64,000 nt of DNA from Shinella zoogloeoides (GTDB lineage Bacteria; Pseudomonadota; Alphaproteobacteria; Rhizobiales; Rhizobiaceae): contig NZ_QNUJ01000003.1 of the NCBI RefSeq assembly GCF_003574625.1, positions 186,001 through 250,000 on the forward strand. The letters run 5' to 3'. The notes under the pieces are model-generated. The model ran no database searches and had not been told where the DNA came from. It saw only the letters and a program-made list of their open reading frames with translations. Position numbers and translations under genes: made by a program. Positions 18,030 to 27,740 of this stretch are shown here, piece after piece; the stretch's first letter is position 1, and every line of letters begins with the position of its first letter.

Positions 18030-18986
18030 TTATTTTTCATTCTGGCCGCGCATGATCTTCTCGACGAAGTAGCGCGGGATCTGGTCGCGCTCGCGGCGGC
18101 GGTAGAACTCCATGCAGAAGGTCACGAAGGCCTTGAAGCGGCGCGAGACGTGGCGGCGGCGGGAATAGATGAGGTTGATCGCCGTCTCCCGCGAGCGCCA
18201 TTCGGGCAGGACCGGCAGCAGGAGATCGCTCTGGCATTCGGTTTCGACGAAGAAACCCGGCAGGTAGGTGATGCCCTGTCCGGCCACGGCGAAATATTTC
18301 AGGGTCCAGTAGTCGTTGGCGATCAGGCTCGACGGCACGAGGATCTCGGTTTCCTCGACGCCCTGGCGGGAGAGATACCAGGGTTGCAGCCGCGTGGTGT
18401 TGCGGAAGAGCAGGCTCCGGTGCCTGGCGAGATCGTCCGTCGTGGCCGGATGGCCGTGCTGTGCGAGATAGTCCGGGCTGGCATAGAGCCCGTAGGAGGC
18501 CGTCGCCAGCCGGCGGCTGACATAATCGACATCGGACGGCTCGCCCCAGTGGAAGATGCCGTCGAGCGCCATGTCGGACACATCGGTGAAGGGCTGGCGC
18601 GCCGAGAGGAAGACCACGTCGAGGATGACCTGCGGATAGGTCTTCTGGAAGGCATAGAGCAGTTCCGACGTGATGGTGGTGCCGAATTCGCCGGTCGAGC
18701 CGACGCGCAGGGTCCCGGCGACCTCCTGATGCATCTCGGCCATCGCGGTCGCGGCATCGTCGCAGCTCGCCTGGATTTTTCGCGCATGGCGAAGCAGTTC
18801 CGAGCCCGCATCCGTCAGATGCAGTTGATGCCCCTCGCGCACGAAGAGTTCGACGCCGAATTCGTCCTCGAGCTGGCGTATGCGGTGGCTGAGGGTCGAT
18901 TTCGGCAGGCGGTGCAACCGCGAGGCGGCCGAAATCGAGCGGGCATCCGCCACCTTCACGAAGCATTCCATCACCGAGAGGTCCAT
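18030..18986 (-). CDS. LysR-family transcriptional regulator
   Basis: A 318-residue LysR protein. The N-terminal winged helix-turn-helix carries ARSISAASRLHRLPKSTLSH and RIRQLEDEFGVELFVREG. The effector domain follows from about residue 90 (TLRVGSTGEFGTTITSELL). It is divergent from the adenine deaminase operon across a 117-bp gap, the usual LysR arrangement. It probably controls purine uptake and deamination, with a purine or related metabolite as inducer (inference). The C-terminus ends in RGQNEK, with low-GC intergenic DNA downstream. Confidence 0.92.
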   Translation of the reverse strand: MDLSVMECFVKVADARSISAASRLHRLPKSTLSHRIRQLEDEFGVELFVREGHQLHLTDAGSELLRHARKIQASCDDAATAMAEMHQEVAGTLRVGSTGEFGTTITSELLYAFQKTYPQVILDVVFLSARQPFTDVSDMALDGIFHWGEPSDVDYVSRRLATASYGLYASPDYLAQHGHPATTDDLARHRSLLFRNTTRLQPWYLSRQGVEETEILVPSSLIANDYWTLKYFAVAGQGITYLPGFFVETECQSDLLLPVLPEWRSRETAINLIYSRRRHVSRRFKAFVTFCMEFYRRRERDQIPRYFVEKIMRGQNEK

Positions 18987-19012
18987 TCTCCCGCCTGCCT
19001 TTCGTTCAAGAA

Positions 19013-19031
19013 ATTGGACGATACGTTCGAT
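19013..19031. promoter_or_regulatory. Imperfect palindrome between the LysR gene and the deaminase operon
   Basis: ATTGGACG-ATA-CGTTCGAT, matching 6 of 8 positions between the arms, lies 27 bp upstream of the LysR start and about 70 bp upstream of the deaminase start. It is a possible LysR binding site; the symmetry is modest. Confidence 0.3.
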
Positions 19032-19103
19032 AATAGCCTGAATTCGGCCAGTTGTTCAAACGGTGCGGGACTGAAATAGTCGGGCCGAAACAGGGAGGTC
19101 TGC

Positions 19104-20906
19104 ATGTCCGACATTCGAGAATTCATTCGCGCCGCATCCGGCGGGGAATCCAAGGCAACCGTTGCCGTGCGGGGCGGCCGGCTGGTCAACGTCGTGTCCG
19201 AGGAAATCTACCAGGCGGATATCGCGATCTACCGCGACCGCATCATCGCCGTCGGCGACATCAGCGAATATATCGGGCCGCAGACCGAGATCATCGACGC
19301 GACCGGCAAATACCTTGCCCCGGGCATGATCGACGGCCACCTCCATGTCGAGTGCTCGAAGCTCTCGCTCACCAGCTTCGCCAAGGCCGTCGTGCCGCTC
19401 GGCACCACCTCGATCGTGACGGGCCTCGACCAGATCATCGTCGTCGGCGGGCCGGATGCAGCGCGCGAATTCCTCGACGAGGTCAAGGAGACGCCGCTCA
19501 AGGTGTTCTGGGGCGCGCCCTGCAAGACGCCCTATACCATGCCGCGCTCCACCGTTGGCCATTACTTCAGCCCGAAGGACCACCGCGACACCCATCACTG
19601 GCCGGAATGCGTCGGCATCTGGGAAACGGTGCGCGAATTCATCCAGGAGGAGGACGAGGACGTCCTGCAGGCCATCGAGATCGGCGCGGCAAGCCGCCTG
19701 CCGGTGCTGGGCTGCTGCCCGATGACCCGCGGCGCACGCCTCAACGGCTACATGCAGTCGGGCGTTCGGGCCGACCACGAGAGCTACACGCCCGAAGAGA
19801 TGCTGGAAAAGCTGCGCGCCGGCATGCACGTCGTCGTGCGTGAATCCTCCATCTCCCACTTCCTCTCCGACAATCTGCGCATCGTCACGGAGATGGGCGT
19901 AAAGGCGCTGCGCCGCATCAGCTTCTGCACCGACGACGTGGTGGCGAGCGATATCCTGTCGCGCGGCCATCTCGACAACATGGTCCGCATGGCCATCGCC
20001 ATGGGCATCTCGCCGATGGCCGCCATCCAGATGGCGACGATCAACGGCGCCGAAGCGCTGCGCATCGACCACAAGGTCGGTTCGATCTCGCCGGGCCGCA
20101 CGGCGGACATCCTGATCGTCAACGACCTGCGCGACTTCCAGATCGAGGCCGTGGTGGCGAACGGCAAGCTCGCCGCCCGCGACGGGCGGATGGCGATCGA
20201 ACTCGTTCCGCCGAAGCGCAGCGCCGGCCTGCTGCAATCGGTCAAGGCGAAGCCCGTCACCGCCGCCGACATCGCCGTGCCTTTCGACGGCACGTCGTCT
20301 TCCGCCAAGGTGCTTGCAATCGCGCTGACGCCGGAGAAGATCTTCGTGCGCACGCGGCGCGACGTCACCCTGCCGGTCGTCGACGGCAAGGTCCTCGCCG
20401 ATGTCAGCCAGAACGTGCAGTACGTGACGGTCGTCGAGCGTTACGGCAAGACGCAGAACCGCCCCGTCGCCTTCGTCTCGGGCTTCAACCTGAAATCCGG
20501 CGCCATCGCCAGCTCCACGGCGCCCGACGACAACAACATCATCTGCATCGGCGCCGATCCGGAAGACATGGCGATCGCCATCAACCACCTCATCGCCAAC
20601 AATGGCGGCCAGGTGGTGGTCGACAAGGGCAAGGTCGTGGAATTCCTGCACCTGCCCATCGGCGGCATCGTCTCCGATATCGATCCTGCGGAGATGGCGG
20701 CGCTGGAAATACGGCTCGACGATGCGGCGCGCGGCCTCGGCTGCGATCTGCCCTGGCCGTTCATGTACATGTTCGTGCTGCAGATCACCGCGATCCCCGA
20801 CTATGCCATCACCGATCTCGGCGTCGTCGATTGCGTCAATCTGCAGATCATTTCGCCGCTCGATCCGGACGGGTCCGCTGCTGCGAAAACGCTTGCGGCG
20901 GAGTAG
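19104..20906 (+). CDS. Adenine deaminase-like amidohydrolase, divergent active site
   Basis: A 600-residue amidohydrolase clearly homologous to adenine deaminase (Ade), with the composite barrel, DGHLHVECS (first HxH metal motif), FCTDDVVASD and the C-terminal Ade domain. Several positions conserved in Ade differ. The DPHEIANV motif is replaced by GLDQIIVVGG, GHAPG by GCCPMT, and the C-terminal AHDSHN region by APDDNN. Metal binding and substrate therefore probably differ from the canonical paralogue at 22419-24206. It is the first gene of an operon with a purine permease; GGGAGG precedes the ATG by a few bases. A related aminopurine or pterin-like substrate is possible, but none can be assigned. 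Confidence 0.82.
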   Translation: MSDIREFIRAASGGESKATVAVRGGRLVNVVSEEIYQADIAIYRDRIIAVGDISEYIGPQTEIIDATGKYLAPGMIDGHLHVECSKLSLTSFAKAVVPLGTTSIVTGLDQIIVVGGPDAAREFLDEVKETPLKVFWGAPCKTPYTMPRSTVGHYFSPKDHRDTHHWPECVGIWETVREFIQEEDEDVLQAIEIGAASRLPVLGCCPMTRGARLNGYMQSGVRADHESYTPEEMLEKLRAGMHVVVRESSISHFLSDNLRIVTEMGVKALRRISFCTDDVVASDILSRGHLDNMVRMAIAMGISPMAAIQMATINGAEALRIDHKVGSISPGRTADILIVNDLRDFQIEAVVANGKLAARDGRMAIELVPPKRSAGLLQSVKAKPVTAADIAVPFDGTSSSAKVLAIALTPEKIFVRTRRDVTLPVVDGKVLADVSQNVQYVTVVERYGKTQNRPVAFVSGFNLKSGAIASSTAPDDNNIICIGADPEDMAIAINHLIANNGGQVVVDKGKVVEFLHLPIGGIVSDIDPAEMAALEIRLDDAARGLGCDLPWPFMYMFVLQITAIPDYAITDLGVVDCVNLQIISPLDPDGSAAAKTLAAE

Positions 20907-20954
20907 GAGAACCGTCAAGGCGGCATCGATGGTGTTCAATAGGGGAGGAACGAC

Positions 20955-22352
20955 ATGAACTATCAATCGAAAGTCGCGGAAGATCCCGCGAGCCGGTCAC
21001 AGTCCCGGCTCGCCGGCACCATCGACCGCCTGTTTGAGGTTACCCGGGGCGGATCGACGATCCGCACGGAAATCATCGCCGCCCTGACCACGTTCCTGGC
21101 GGCGTCCTATGTCATCGTGGTCAATCCGGCGATCCTGCAGAATGCCGGCATTCCCTTTTCGGCGGGCGTGACGGCGACGGTGCTCGTCAGCCTCGTCGGC
21201 AGCTGCGCGATGGGTCTTTACGCGCGCAGCCCCATTCTGGTCGCGCCCGGCATGGGCATCAACGCGCTCTTTGCCTATACGATGGTGATGGGCGCGAACG
21301 TGCCGCTGGAGATCGCGCTCGGCTGCGTCTTCTGGGCGGGCGTGCTCTTCACCATCCTTGCCATGCTGAACCTTCGCACGGCCGTCATCGACGCGATCCC
21401 GAAGGACCTGCGCTACGGCATTGCCTGCGGCATCGGCCTCTTCATCGCGCTGATCGGCTTCGAGAACGCCAAGTTCATCGTGGCGAGCCCCGACACCATC
21501 GTCGCGCTCACCCAGTTCACGCCCGTCACGCTCACCTTCATCGCCGGCTTCATCATTACCGCCGCGCTGGTGATCCGCCGGGTGCCGGGCGCCATGATGG
21601 CGGGCATGATCGTCACCACCGTGCTGGCGATCCCGATCGGCCGCTGGTGGGGCGACGGCAGCGCCTTTGCCGGCACGCCCGACGTGCACACGCTCGTCAA
21701 CTGGAGCGGGCTTCTCGCGGCCCCGGACTTCAGCTTCGTTGGCCGGATCGACCTGGTCGGCGCGCTGCAGATCGCCTATGTGCCCTTTGTCTTCGTCTTC
21801 CTCTTCACCAATTTCGTGGAAGCGCTCTCGACCTTCCTCGGCCTTGCGGAAGCGGCCAACCTGAAGGACGAGAACGGCATGCCGCGCAACGTGAAGGAAT
21901 CGATGCATGTCGATGCCGTCGCGGCCCTCATCTCCGCGCCGCTCGGCACGAGCCCGGCGACCGTCTACCTGGAATCGGGCGCGGGCATCGCGCAGGGCGG
22001 GCGCACCGGCCTCGTCGCCTTCATTGCGGGGCTCTGCTTCCTGCCGTTCCTGTTCCTGTCGCCGCTGCTCTCGCTGGTGCCGGCAATCGCCACGGCGCCG
22101 GTCCTCATCCTGACCGGCCTCTTCATGTCCGAGCCGATGGGGCGGATCAACTGGGGCGACATGGAGGATGCCATTCCGGCCTTCCTCGCCATCGTGCTCA
22201 TCCCGCTGACCTTCTCCATCACGCTCGGCCTGTCGCTCGCCATCATCGGCTTCGTCGTCATGAAGCTGGTACTCGGCAAGGCGCGGGAGGTGCGGCCGGT
22301 CATGTGGTTTGTCGCGGTGCTCGCCGCCATGCTGGTGATGCAGGTTCAATGA
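20955..22352 (+). CDS. NCS2-family purine permease (AzgA/PurP-like)
   Basis: A 465-residue inner-membrane protein with about 13-14 hydrophobic segments. NPAILQNAGIPFSAGVTATV and SPILVAPGMGINALFAYTMV are typical of the AzgA/PurP branch, which imports adenine, guanine and hypoxanthine with protons. AALISAPLGTSPATVYLESG matches the conserved motif around the substrate site. It stands between two Ade-type genes, fitting adenine uptake for deamination. GGGGAGGAACGAC precedes the ATG. Confidence 0.92.
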   Translation: MNYQSKVAEDPASRSQSRLAGTIDRLFEVTRGGSTIRTEIIAALTTFLAASYVIVVNPAILQNAGIPFSAGVTATVLVSLVGSCAMGLYARSPILVAPGMGINALFAYTMVMGANVPLEIALGCVFWAGVLFTILAMLNLRTAVIDAIPKDLRYGIACGIGLFIALIGFENAKFIVASPDTIVALTQFTPVTLTFIAGFIITAALVIRRVPGAMMAGMIVTTVLAIPIGRWWGDGSAFAGTPDVHTLVNWSGLLAAPDFSFVGRIDLVGALQIAYVPFVFVFLFTNFVEALSTFLGLAEAANLKDENGMPRNVKESMHVDAVAALISAPLGTSPATVYLESGAGIAQGGRTGLVAFIAGLCFLPFLFLSPLLSLVPAIATAPVLILTGLFMSEPMGRINWGDMEDAIPAFLAIVLIPLTFSITLGLSLAIIGFVVMKLVLGKAREVRPVMWFVAVLAAMLVMQVQ

Positions 22353-22418
22353 TTATTTGCGGCGGCGCGATGACGTGCCGCCGCATGCATAAACCGGGTT
22401 AGGAAGGAACAGGCGGAA

Positions 22419-24206
22419 ATGCTGCAATCATGGTCTGAAACCGCGCCGCTTCTGGTGGATGTCGCAATGGGGCGCAAGCCCGCGGACCTCGTCATCCGCA
22501 ACGGCCGATGGGTGAACGTCTATTCGGGCGAGATCGTCCCGAATACCGACATCGCGGTTGCCGCCGGGCGCTTCGCCTATGTCGGCCCCGATGCCGGCCA
22601 TACGATCGGCGAGGGGACCAAGGTCGTGGATGCCGGCGGACGTTACCTCGTTCCCGGCCTTTGCGATGCGCATATGCACGTGGAAAGCGGCCTCGTGACG
22701 GTGACGGAATTCGCCCGCGCGGTCGCCCCGCACGGCACGACCACCATGTTCATCGATCCGCACGAGATTGCCAACGTGCTCGGCATGGCGGGCGTGAAGC
22801 TGATGAACGACGAGGCGCAGAGCCTGCCCCTCAACATCTTCGTACAGGTTCCGAGCTGCGTCCCGAGCGCGCCGGGCCTGGAAAATGCCGGCGCGACGCT
22901 GAACGCCGAGGACGTGCGCGAGGCCCTCGCATGGCCGAACATCATCGGCCTCGGCGAGATGATGAATTTCCCGGGCGTTGCCGCGAACGACCCCAAGATG
23001 GTCGCGGAAATCGCCGCGACGCAGAACGCCCGCCTGACGGTCGGCGGTCACTATGCCTCCCCGGACCTCGGCCGGGCCTTCCACGCCTATGCGGCGGGCG
23101 GCCCGGCCGATGACCACGAGGGAACCACCGTGGACGATGCCATCGCGCGCGTCCGCCAGGGCATGCGCGCCATGCTGCGCCTTGGCTCCGCCTGGTTCGA
23201 TGTGGCCGCGCAGGTCAAGGCCATCACCGAACGCGGCGTCGATCCGCGGAACTTCGTGCTCTGCACGGACGACAGCCATTCCGGCACGCTGGTCAATGAC
23301 GGCCACATGAACCGGGTGGTGCGCCATGCGATCGCACAGGGCCTCAGGCCGATCACGGCGATCCAGATGGCGACCCTCAACACGGCGCAGCATTTCGGCG
23401 TCGAACGCGAACTGGGCTCGATTGCCCCCGGCCGCCGCGCCGACCTGATCGTGACCTCGGACCTTGCCGCCCTTCCGGTCGAGATGGTCTTCGCCCGCGG
23501 GCGGCTGCTGGCGGAAGATGGGGCGCTCGTCGCCGACATTCCGGCCTACGACTACCCGGCCAGCGCGAAGAACACGGTCAAGCTCGGCAAGGCGCTGACT
23601 GCCGCGGACTTTGACATCGCAGCCGCCGGCGCCGCGCAGGTGGATGTGCGGGTGATCGGCGTCGTTGAGAACCAGGCGCCAACAAAGGCCTTGCAGCGCA
23701 GCCTGCCGGTCAAGGGCGGCGTGGTCGCGATGGACCGGCCGGGCGATGTCTGCCAGATCGCGCTGGTGGAGCGCCATCGCGGCACGGGCGGCGTGGTGAA
23801 CGCCTTCGTCTCCGGCTTCGGCTACGATACCGATTGCGCCATGGCCTCGACGGTCGCCCATGACAGCCATCACATGATCGTCGTCGGCACCAACAAGGCC
23901 GACATGGCGCAGGCCGCCAATCGCCTTCAGGAAGTCGGCGGCGGCATCGTGCTGATTGCCGGCGGCAAGGAACTTGCGCTGGTCGAGCTTCCCGTCGCCG
24001 GCCTGATGTCGGACGAGCGGGCGGAAGTCGTTGCGGAAAAAGCCAATCGTCTGGTGGAAGGCATGCGCGCCTGCGGCTGCACGCTCAACAACGCCTATAT
24101 GCAGCACTCGCTGCTGGCGCTGGTGGTGATCCCGGAACTGCGCATTTCCGATGTCGGCCTGATCGACGTCACCCGCTTCGAAAAGACGGACGTCATCATT
24201 CGCTAG
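22419..24206 (+). CDS. ade: Adenine deaminase
   Basis: A 595-residue adenine deaminase converting adenine to hypoxanthine and ammonia. Canonical motifs are intact: LCDAHMHVES with the HxH metal pair, IDPHEIANVLGMAG, VGGHYASPDL, FVLCTDDSHSG and the C-terminal STVAHDSHHMIVVGTN. The length matches the family (about 580-600). It is the third gene of the purine operon and contrasts with the altered paralogue at its head. AAGGAACAGGCGG gives the ribosome site. A strong hairpin with a T tract follows the stop. Confidence 0.93.
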   Translation: MLQSWSETAPLLVDVAMGRKPADLVIRNGRWVNVYSGEIVPNTDIAVAAGRFAYVGPDAGHTIGEGTKVVDAGGRYLVPGLCDAHMHVESGLVTVTEFARAVAPHGTTTMFIDPHEIANVLGMAGVKLMNDEAQSLPLNIFVQVPSCVPSAPGLENAGATLNAEDVREALAWPNIIGLGEMMNFPGVAANDPKMVAEIAATQNARLTVGGHYASPDLGRAFHAYAAGGPADDHEGTTVDDAIARVRQGMRAMLRLGSAWFDVAAQVKAITERGVDPRNFVLCTDDSHSGTLVNDGHMNRVVRHAIAQGLRPITAIQMATLNTAQHFGVERELGSIAPGRRADLIVTSDLAALPVEMVFARGRLLAEDGALVADIPAYDYPASAKNTVKLGKALTAADFDIAAAGAAQVDVRVIGVVENQAPTKALQRSLPVKGGVVAMDRPGDVCQIALVERHRGTGGVVNAFVSGFGYDTDCAMASTVAHDSHHMIVVGTNKADMAQAANRLQEVGGGIVLIAGGKELALVELPVAGLMSDERAEVVAEKANRLVEGMRACGCTLNNAYMQHSLLALVVIPELRISDVGLIDVTRFEKTDVIIR

Positions 24207-24220
24207 AATACGCCATTCAT

Positions 24221-24259
24221 GAAAAAGCCCGCCACGACATGGTCGCGGCGGGCTTTTTC
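24221..24259. terminator. Bidirectional rho-independent terminator
   Basis: A perfect 13-bp stem: GAAAAAGCCCGCC at 24221-24233 pairs with GGCGGGCTTTTTC at 24247-24259 around a 13-nt loop. A and T runs on both sides let it stop transcription from the ade operon (plus) and from the chemoreceptor gene (minus), which converge here. Confidence 0.9.
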
Positions 24260-24273
24260 GTTTCAGGAACCGG

Positions 24274-26376
24274 TCAGGCGGCGTATGCCATGCCGGTTCG
24301 CGCGGCCTTCGGCGCTACCGTATTGCCGAGCCTGAACTGGGCGAGCAGTGCGTTGAGCTCGGCGGCCTCGGTCGCAAGACCGTGGCTGGCGGCGGTCTGT
24401 TCCTCCACCATAGCGGCGTTCTGCTGCGTGCCCTGGTCCATCGTGTTGACGGCGGTGTTGATCTCGTTGAGGCCCGTCGACTGCTCGCGCGCGGCGAGAA
24501 CGATGGCATCCACGTGGCTGTTGATCTCCTGCACTTCGCGGACGATGGCTTCCAGCGCCGCGCCCGTCTCGCCGACGAGGGTCACGCCGGAGCGCACCTG
24601 ATCGCCGGAGGTGGTGATGAGCGCCTTGATCTCCTTGGCCGCGTTTGCCGAACGCTGGGCAAGTTCCCGCACTTCCTGTGCCACGACCGCAAAGCCCTTG
24701 CCGGCTTCGCCCGCCCGCGCCGCCTCGACGCCGGCATTCAGCGCGAGAAGGTTGGTCTGGAAGGCGATATCGTCGATGACGCCGATGATGTTGGAGATTT
24801 CGCCCGAGGACTGCTCGATGCCCTCCATGGCCGTGACGGCGCGGCGCACGATCTCGCCGGACTTTTCTGCACCCGTGCGGGCGCGGGCGACGAGAGAGCC
24901 CACTTCTTCCGCCCGGCGTGTGGAATCCTTGACGGTCGTGGTGATCTCTTCCAACGCCGCTGCGGTTTCCTCGACGGAGGCCGCCTGCTGCTCGGTGCGG
25001 CGGGCGAGCTGGTCGGCGGAAGCGCGGATCTCGCTGGCGCCGCCGTCGATGGCCATGGCCTTCTCGCCGACCGTCGACATGGCCTTGTGCAGCCTTGCGA
25101 CGGAATGGTTGAAGTCGTTGCGCAGCCGGTCGAGATCGCCGGCAAACGGCGTGTCGATGCGCGAGGCGAGGTCGCCCTCGGCAAGGCGGCCGAGCGCATC
25201 TGCGACGGTTCCGATCGCGAAATTGACGTTTTTCGCTTCCTCGGCCTTGATCGCTTCGCGCTGCTGGCGCTCCTTCTCGGTGAGCGACTGGTTCTCCTCC
25301 GCCTCGCGGGCGAGGCGGCCGCGCTCGATGATGTTCTCGCGGAACACGGCGACGGCGGCGGCCATCTGGCCGATCTCGTCCGTGCGGTCGGCATCCGGAA
25401 TCTGTTCGGAAACGTCGCCGCGGGCGAGCTTGCTCATCATGCCCGTCATGCGCAGCACCGGCTTGACCACCAGTGCGGACAGAAGCAGCGCGAGAACGCC
25501 GACCATGGCGATGACGCCGACCGCCGTGCCGATGGAGGCGGCGATGCGGAATTCACCGATGCTGGCATAGGCGATGTCGCGGTCGACGATCAGGCAGAGA
25601 TACCAGTTGCCGACCGGCAGGCCCTTGATCGGCATGAAGCTGACGAGGACGGGCTTGTCGCCGAGCCGGGTTTCCATCAGGCCCTTGCCATCGATGGCGG
25701 GCGTCTGGTCCGGAAACACGTCGGTGAGGGACTTGGAGACCAGTGCCACGTCGGGATGCACCAGGACCGTGCCGGCGCTGTTGACGAGGAAGGCCGAGCC
25801 CATGCCGCCGAGCGTGACTTCGTCGACCACGCCGATCAGGCCCTTCAGCGAGAAGTCCGTGCCGGCGACGCCGAGCAGCTTGCCATCGCGCTTGACGGGG
25901 ATGGCGGCGCTGATCACCAGCTGGTTGCTGGCGGCGTCGTTATAGGGATCGGTCAGGAGCGGCGCGTCGAGTGCGACGGCATCCTTGTACCAGCCGCGCT
26001 GGCGCGGATCGTAGCCCTTCGGCATCTCGGCGGGCGGCATGCGGGTGAAGCTGCCGTCGGCCTGGTCGCCGAAATAGATCATGTCGAATTCGTGCGTCAT
26101 CAGCGGGCTGTCGAAACGCTGGAGGAGCTCTTCCTTGCTGGCGGTCCTCGCGGAGGCTTCCGCCGCGGTCTCGGTCAGCATGACGCGGGCGTTCAGCCAG
26201 TTGGCGATGCCCGTCGCGGCCAGCTGGCCGGAGGACTGGATCTGCGATTCCACCCCGCGGGAAATGGCATTGCGCTGGAGATTGTCGATGTAGACCGAGA
26301 AACCGCAGAAGGCGGCGATGACGGCAAGCGATGCCGCCAGCAGTATCTTGGTCATAAGGTTGAGACGCTTGCTCAA
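24274..26376 (-). CDS. Methyl-accepting chemotaxis protein with Cache sensor domain
   Basis: About 700 residues. There are two transmembrane helices (near residues 10-30, and around [16 protein letters not shown]) with a periplasmic Cache domain between them ([20 protein letters not shown] and [12 protein letters not shown]). HAMP and a long cytoplasmic coiled coil follow. The signalling hairpin includes [20 protein letters not shown] and [17 protein letters not shown]. No C-terminal CheR-tethering pentapeptide is seen. TTG at 26376 is chosen because GGGGG lies 6 bp upstream; ATG at 26355 is the alternative. The ligand is unknown; small organic or amino acids are common for Cache domains. Confidence 0.92.
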   Translation of the reverse strand: MSKRLNLMTKILLAASLAVIAAFCGFSVYIDNLQRNAISRGVESQIQSSGQLAATGIANWLNARVMLTETAAEASARTASKEELLQRFDSPLMTHEFDMIYFGDQADGSFTRMPPAEMPKGYDPRQRGWYKDAVALDAPLLTDPYNDAASNQLVISAAIPVKRDGKLLGVAGTDFSLKGLIGVVDEVTLGGMGSAFLVNSAGTVLVHPDVALVSKSLTDVFPDQTPAIDGKGLMETRLGDKPVLVSFMPIKGLPVGNWYLCLIVDRDIAYASIGEFRIAASIGTAVGVIAMVGVLALLLSALVVKPVLRMTGMMSKLARGDVSEQIPDADRTDEIGQMAAAVAVFRENIIERGRLAREAEENQSLTEKERQQREAIKAEEAKNVNFAIGTVADALGRLAEGDLASRIDTPFAGDLDRLRNDFNHSVARLHKAMSTVGEKAMAIDGGASEIRASADQLARRTEQQAASVEETAAALEEITTTVKDSTRRAEEVGSLVARARTGAEKSGEIVRRAVTAMEGIEQSSGEISNIIGVIDDIAFQTNLLALNAGVEAARAGEAGKGFAVVAQEVRELAQRSANAAKEIKALITTSGDQVRSGVTLVGETGAALEAIVREVQEINSHVDAIVLAAREQSTGLNEINTAVNTMDQGTQQNAAMVEEQTAASHGLATEAAELNALLAQFRLGNTVAPKAARTGMAYAA

Positions 26377-26679
26377 GGAATTCCCCCGTACTCCACCATC
26401 GGCCCGCGCGCCATTCAAGGCTCGCGAGGTCTGGCATGTCGAAAAATGCTGAAAAATCATGCCTTCATGGCGGTGTCGAAGCGAATGCTCCCGGGGCGGG
26501 ACAGTGAAGGGATATCGTTAAAACTCACCTAAAAGGCGAGGTGATAGTTTTCGCCTAGTGCCTCGGGGCGGATGGCGCGCTTTGGCCGGCGGGCGCCCCA
26601 CCCCAGTTGACATTCGCGCCGGCTTCCACCTTCCTCGGCGAACGATTTTCACGTCAAATGTATTTGCAGGATCGCCATC

Positions 26680-27591
26680 ATGACCGCCTCGCCCCTCTTC
26701 CTCGGTTTGCCCTCCAGCCTTGCCGATGGCCGCAGTCCCCGCGCGGTGATCTTCGGGGCCAGCCATGGCAGCACTTATCCCGGCAAGGACAGCACCGGCT
26801 ATGCCACGGCCGCCGACGCCATCCGTGCGGCGAGCCAGACGGATGCCGGCCTTGTGGAGCATTGGGATTTCGATCTCGGCGGCCCGCTGTTCGACGGCCG
26901 GCCGATCTGCTGCGTCGATAGTGGCGACGTACCGACCGTCATGCACGACAATGCGGGGAACCGTGCGAAGATCGAGGTGAAGACCCGCGAGATTCTTGCA
27001 ATGGGGGCCGTGCCGATCCTGCTTGGCGGCGACGATTCCGTGCCTATTCCCTTCCTTGCTGGATTTGCCGATCAGGGGCCGATCTGGATCGTGCAGATCG
27101 ACGCGCATATGGACTGGCGCGACGAGTTGCATGGCGAACGCTACGGCTATTCGAACCCGATGCGGCGGGCGAGCGAAATGGCGCATGTCGCCGGCATGGT
27201 ACAGGTCGGCATGCGCGGCGTCGGCAGCGCGCGCGCCGTCGAGATCGGGGCGGCCCGCCAGTACGGCAGCCGCATCGTGACCGCCCGCGAGGTGCATGCC
27301 GAGGGCGTCGAGGCCGCCCTCAGGCATGTGCCCGAAGGTGCCCGGATCGTGATCACCCTCGATTGCGACGGTCTCGATCCCGCCGTCATGCCGGGCGTCG
27401 CGGCGCGCACACCCGGCGGCCTCACCTATATGCAGGTGATCGACCTGATCGCCGGCCTCGGCAAGCGGGGAAGGATCGCCGGGTTCGATCTTGTCGAACT
27501 CTATCCCCCGGCCGATATCGAGGGCCTGTCGGCACTGACTGCCGCGCGTCTCCTCGTCAATGTCATCGGCGCCATCGTCCGTCAGGCGTGA
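26680..27591 (+). CDS. Agmatinase-like ureohydrolase
   Basis: A 303-residue arginase/agmatinase-family protein that would hydrolyse a guanidino compound to an amine and urea using two Mn ions. IVQIDAHMDWRDE and VITLDCDGLDPAVMPG are the second and third metal motifs with all ligands present. The first motif, normally GGDHS, reads GGDDSVPIP here, so the usual His ligand is Asp. Length and order fit the family. It might be agmatinase or act on another guanidino substrate. It precedes ilvE by 149 bp, but an operon is not certain. Confidence 0.82.
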   Translation: MTASPLFLGLPSSLADGRSPRAVIFGASHGSTYPGKDSTGYATAADAIRAASQTDAGLVEHWDFDLGGPLFDGRPICCVDSGDVPTVMHDNAGNRAKIEVKTREILAMGAVPILLGGDDSVPIPFLAGFADQGPIWIVQIDAHMDWRDELHGERYGYSNPMRRASEMAHVAGMVQVGMRGVGSARAVEIGAARQYGSRIVTAREVHAEGVEAALRHVPEGARIVITLDCDGLDPAVMPGVAARTPGGLTYMQVIDLIAGLGKRGRIAGFDLVELYPPADIEGLSALTAARLLVNVIGAIVRQA

Positions 27592-27740
27592 GAGGGCCGG
27601 AAGGGTGGAAAATCCTTTCGATGCGGCGGACCCGCCGCAACAGAATTGCCGCCACGACATTTTTCGCATGGCAACGTTGAGAAACAGGGCGTAAGAGAGC
27701 ATTTTCGCCATCTTCCGAGAACTGCTGAAAGATCATCTCC

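Noticed and set aside
19056-20966. 636-residue minus-strand frame opposite the first deaminase-like gene
   Set aside because: Antisense shadow: Asp/Val/His/Arg-rich without motifs, while the plus frame shows amidohydrolase motifs and a good ribosome site.
24382-26532. 716-residue plus-strand frame opposite the chemoreceptor
   Set aside because: Shadow of the MCP gene; the product is Gly/Asp/Arg-rich with no recognisable domain.
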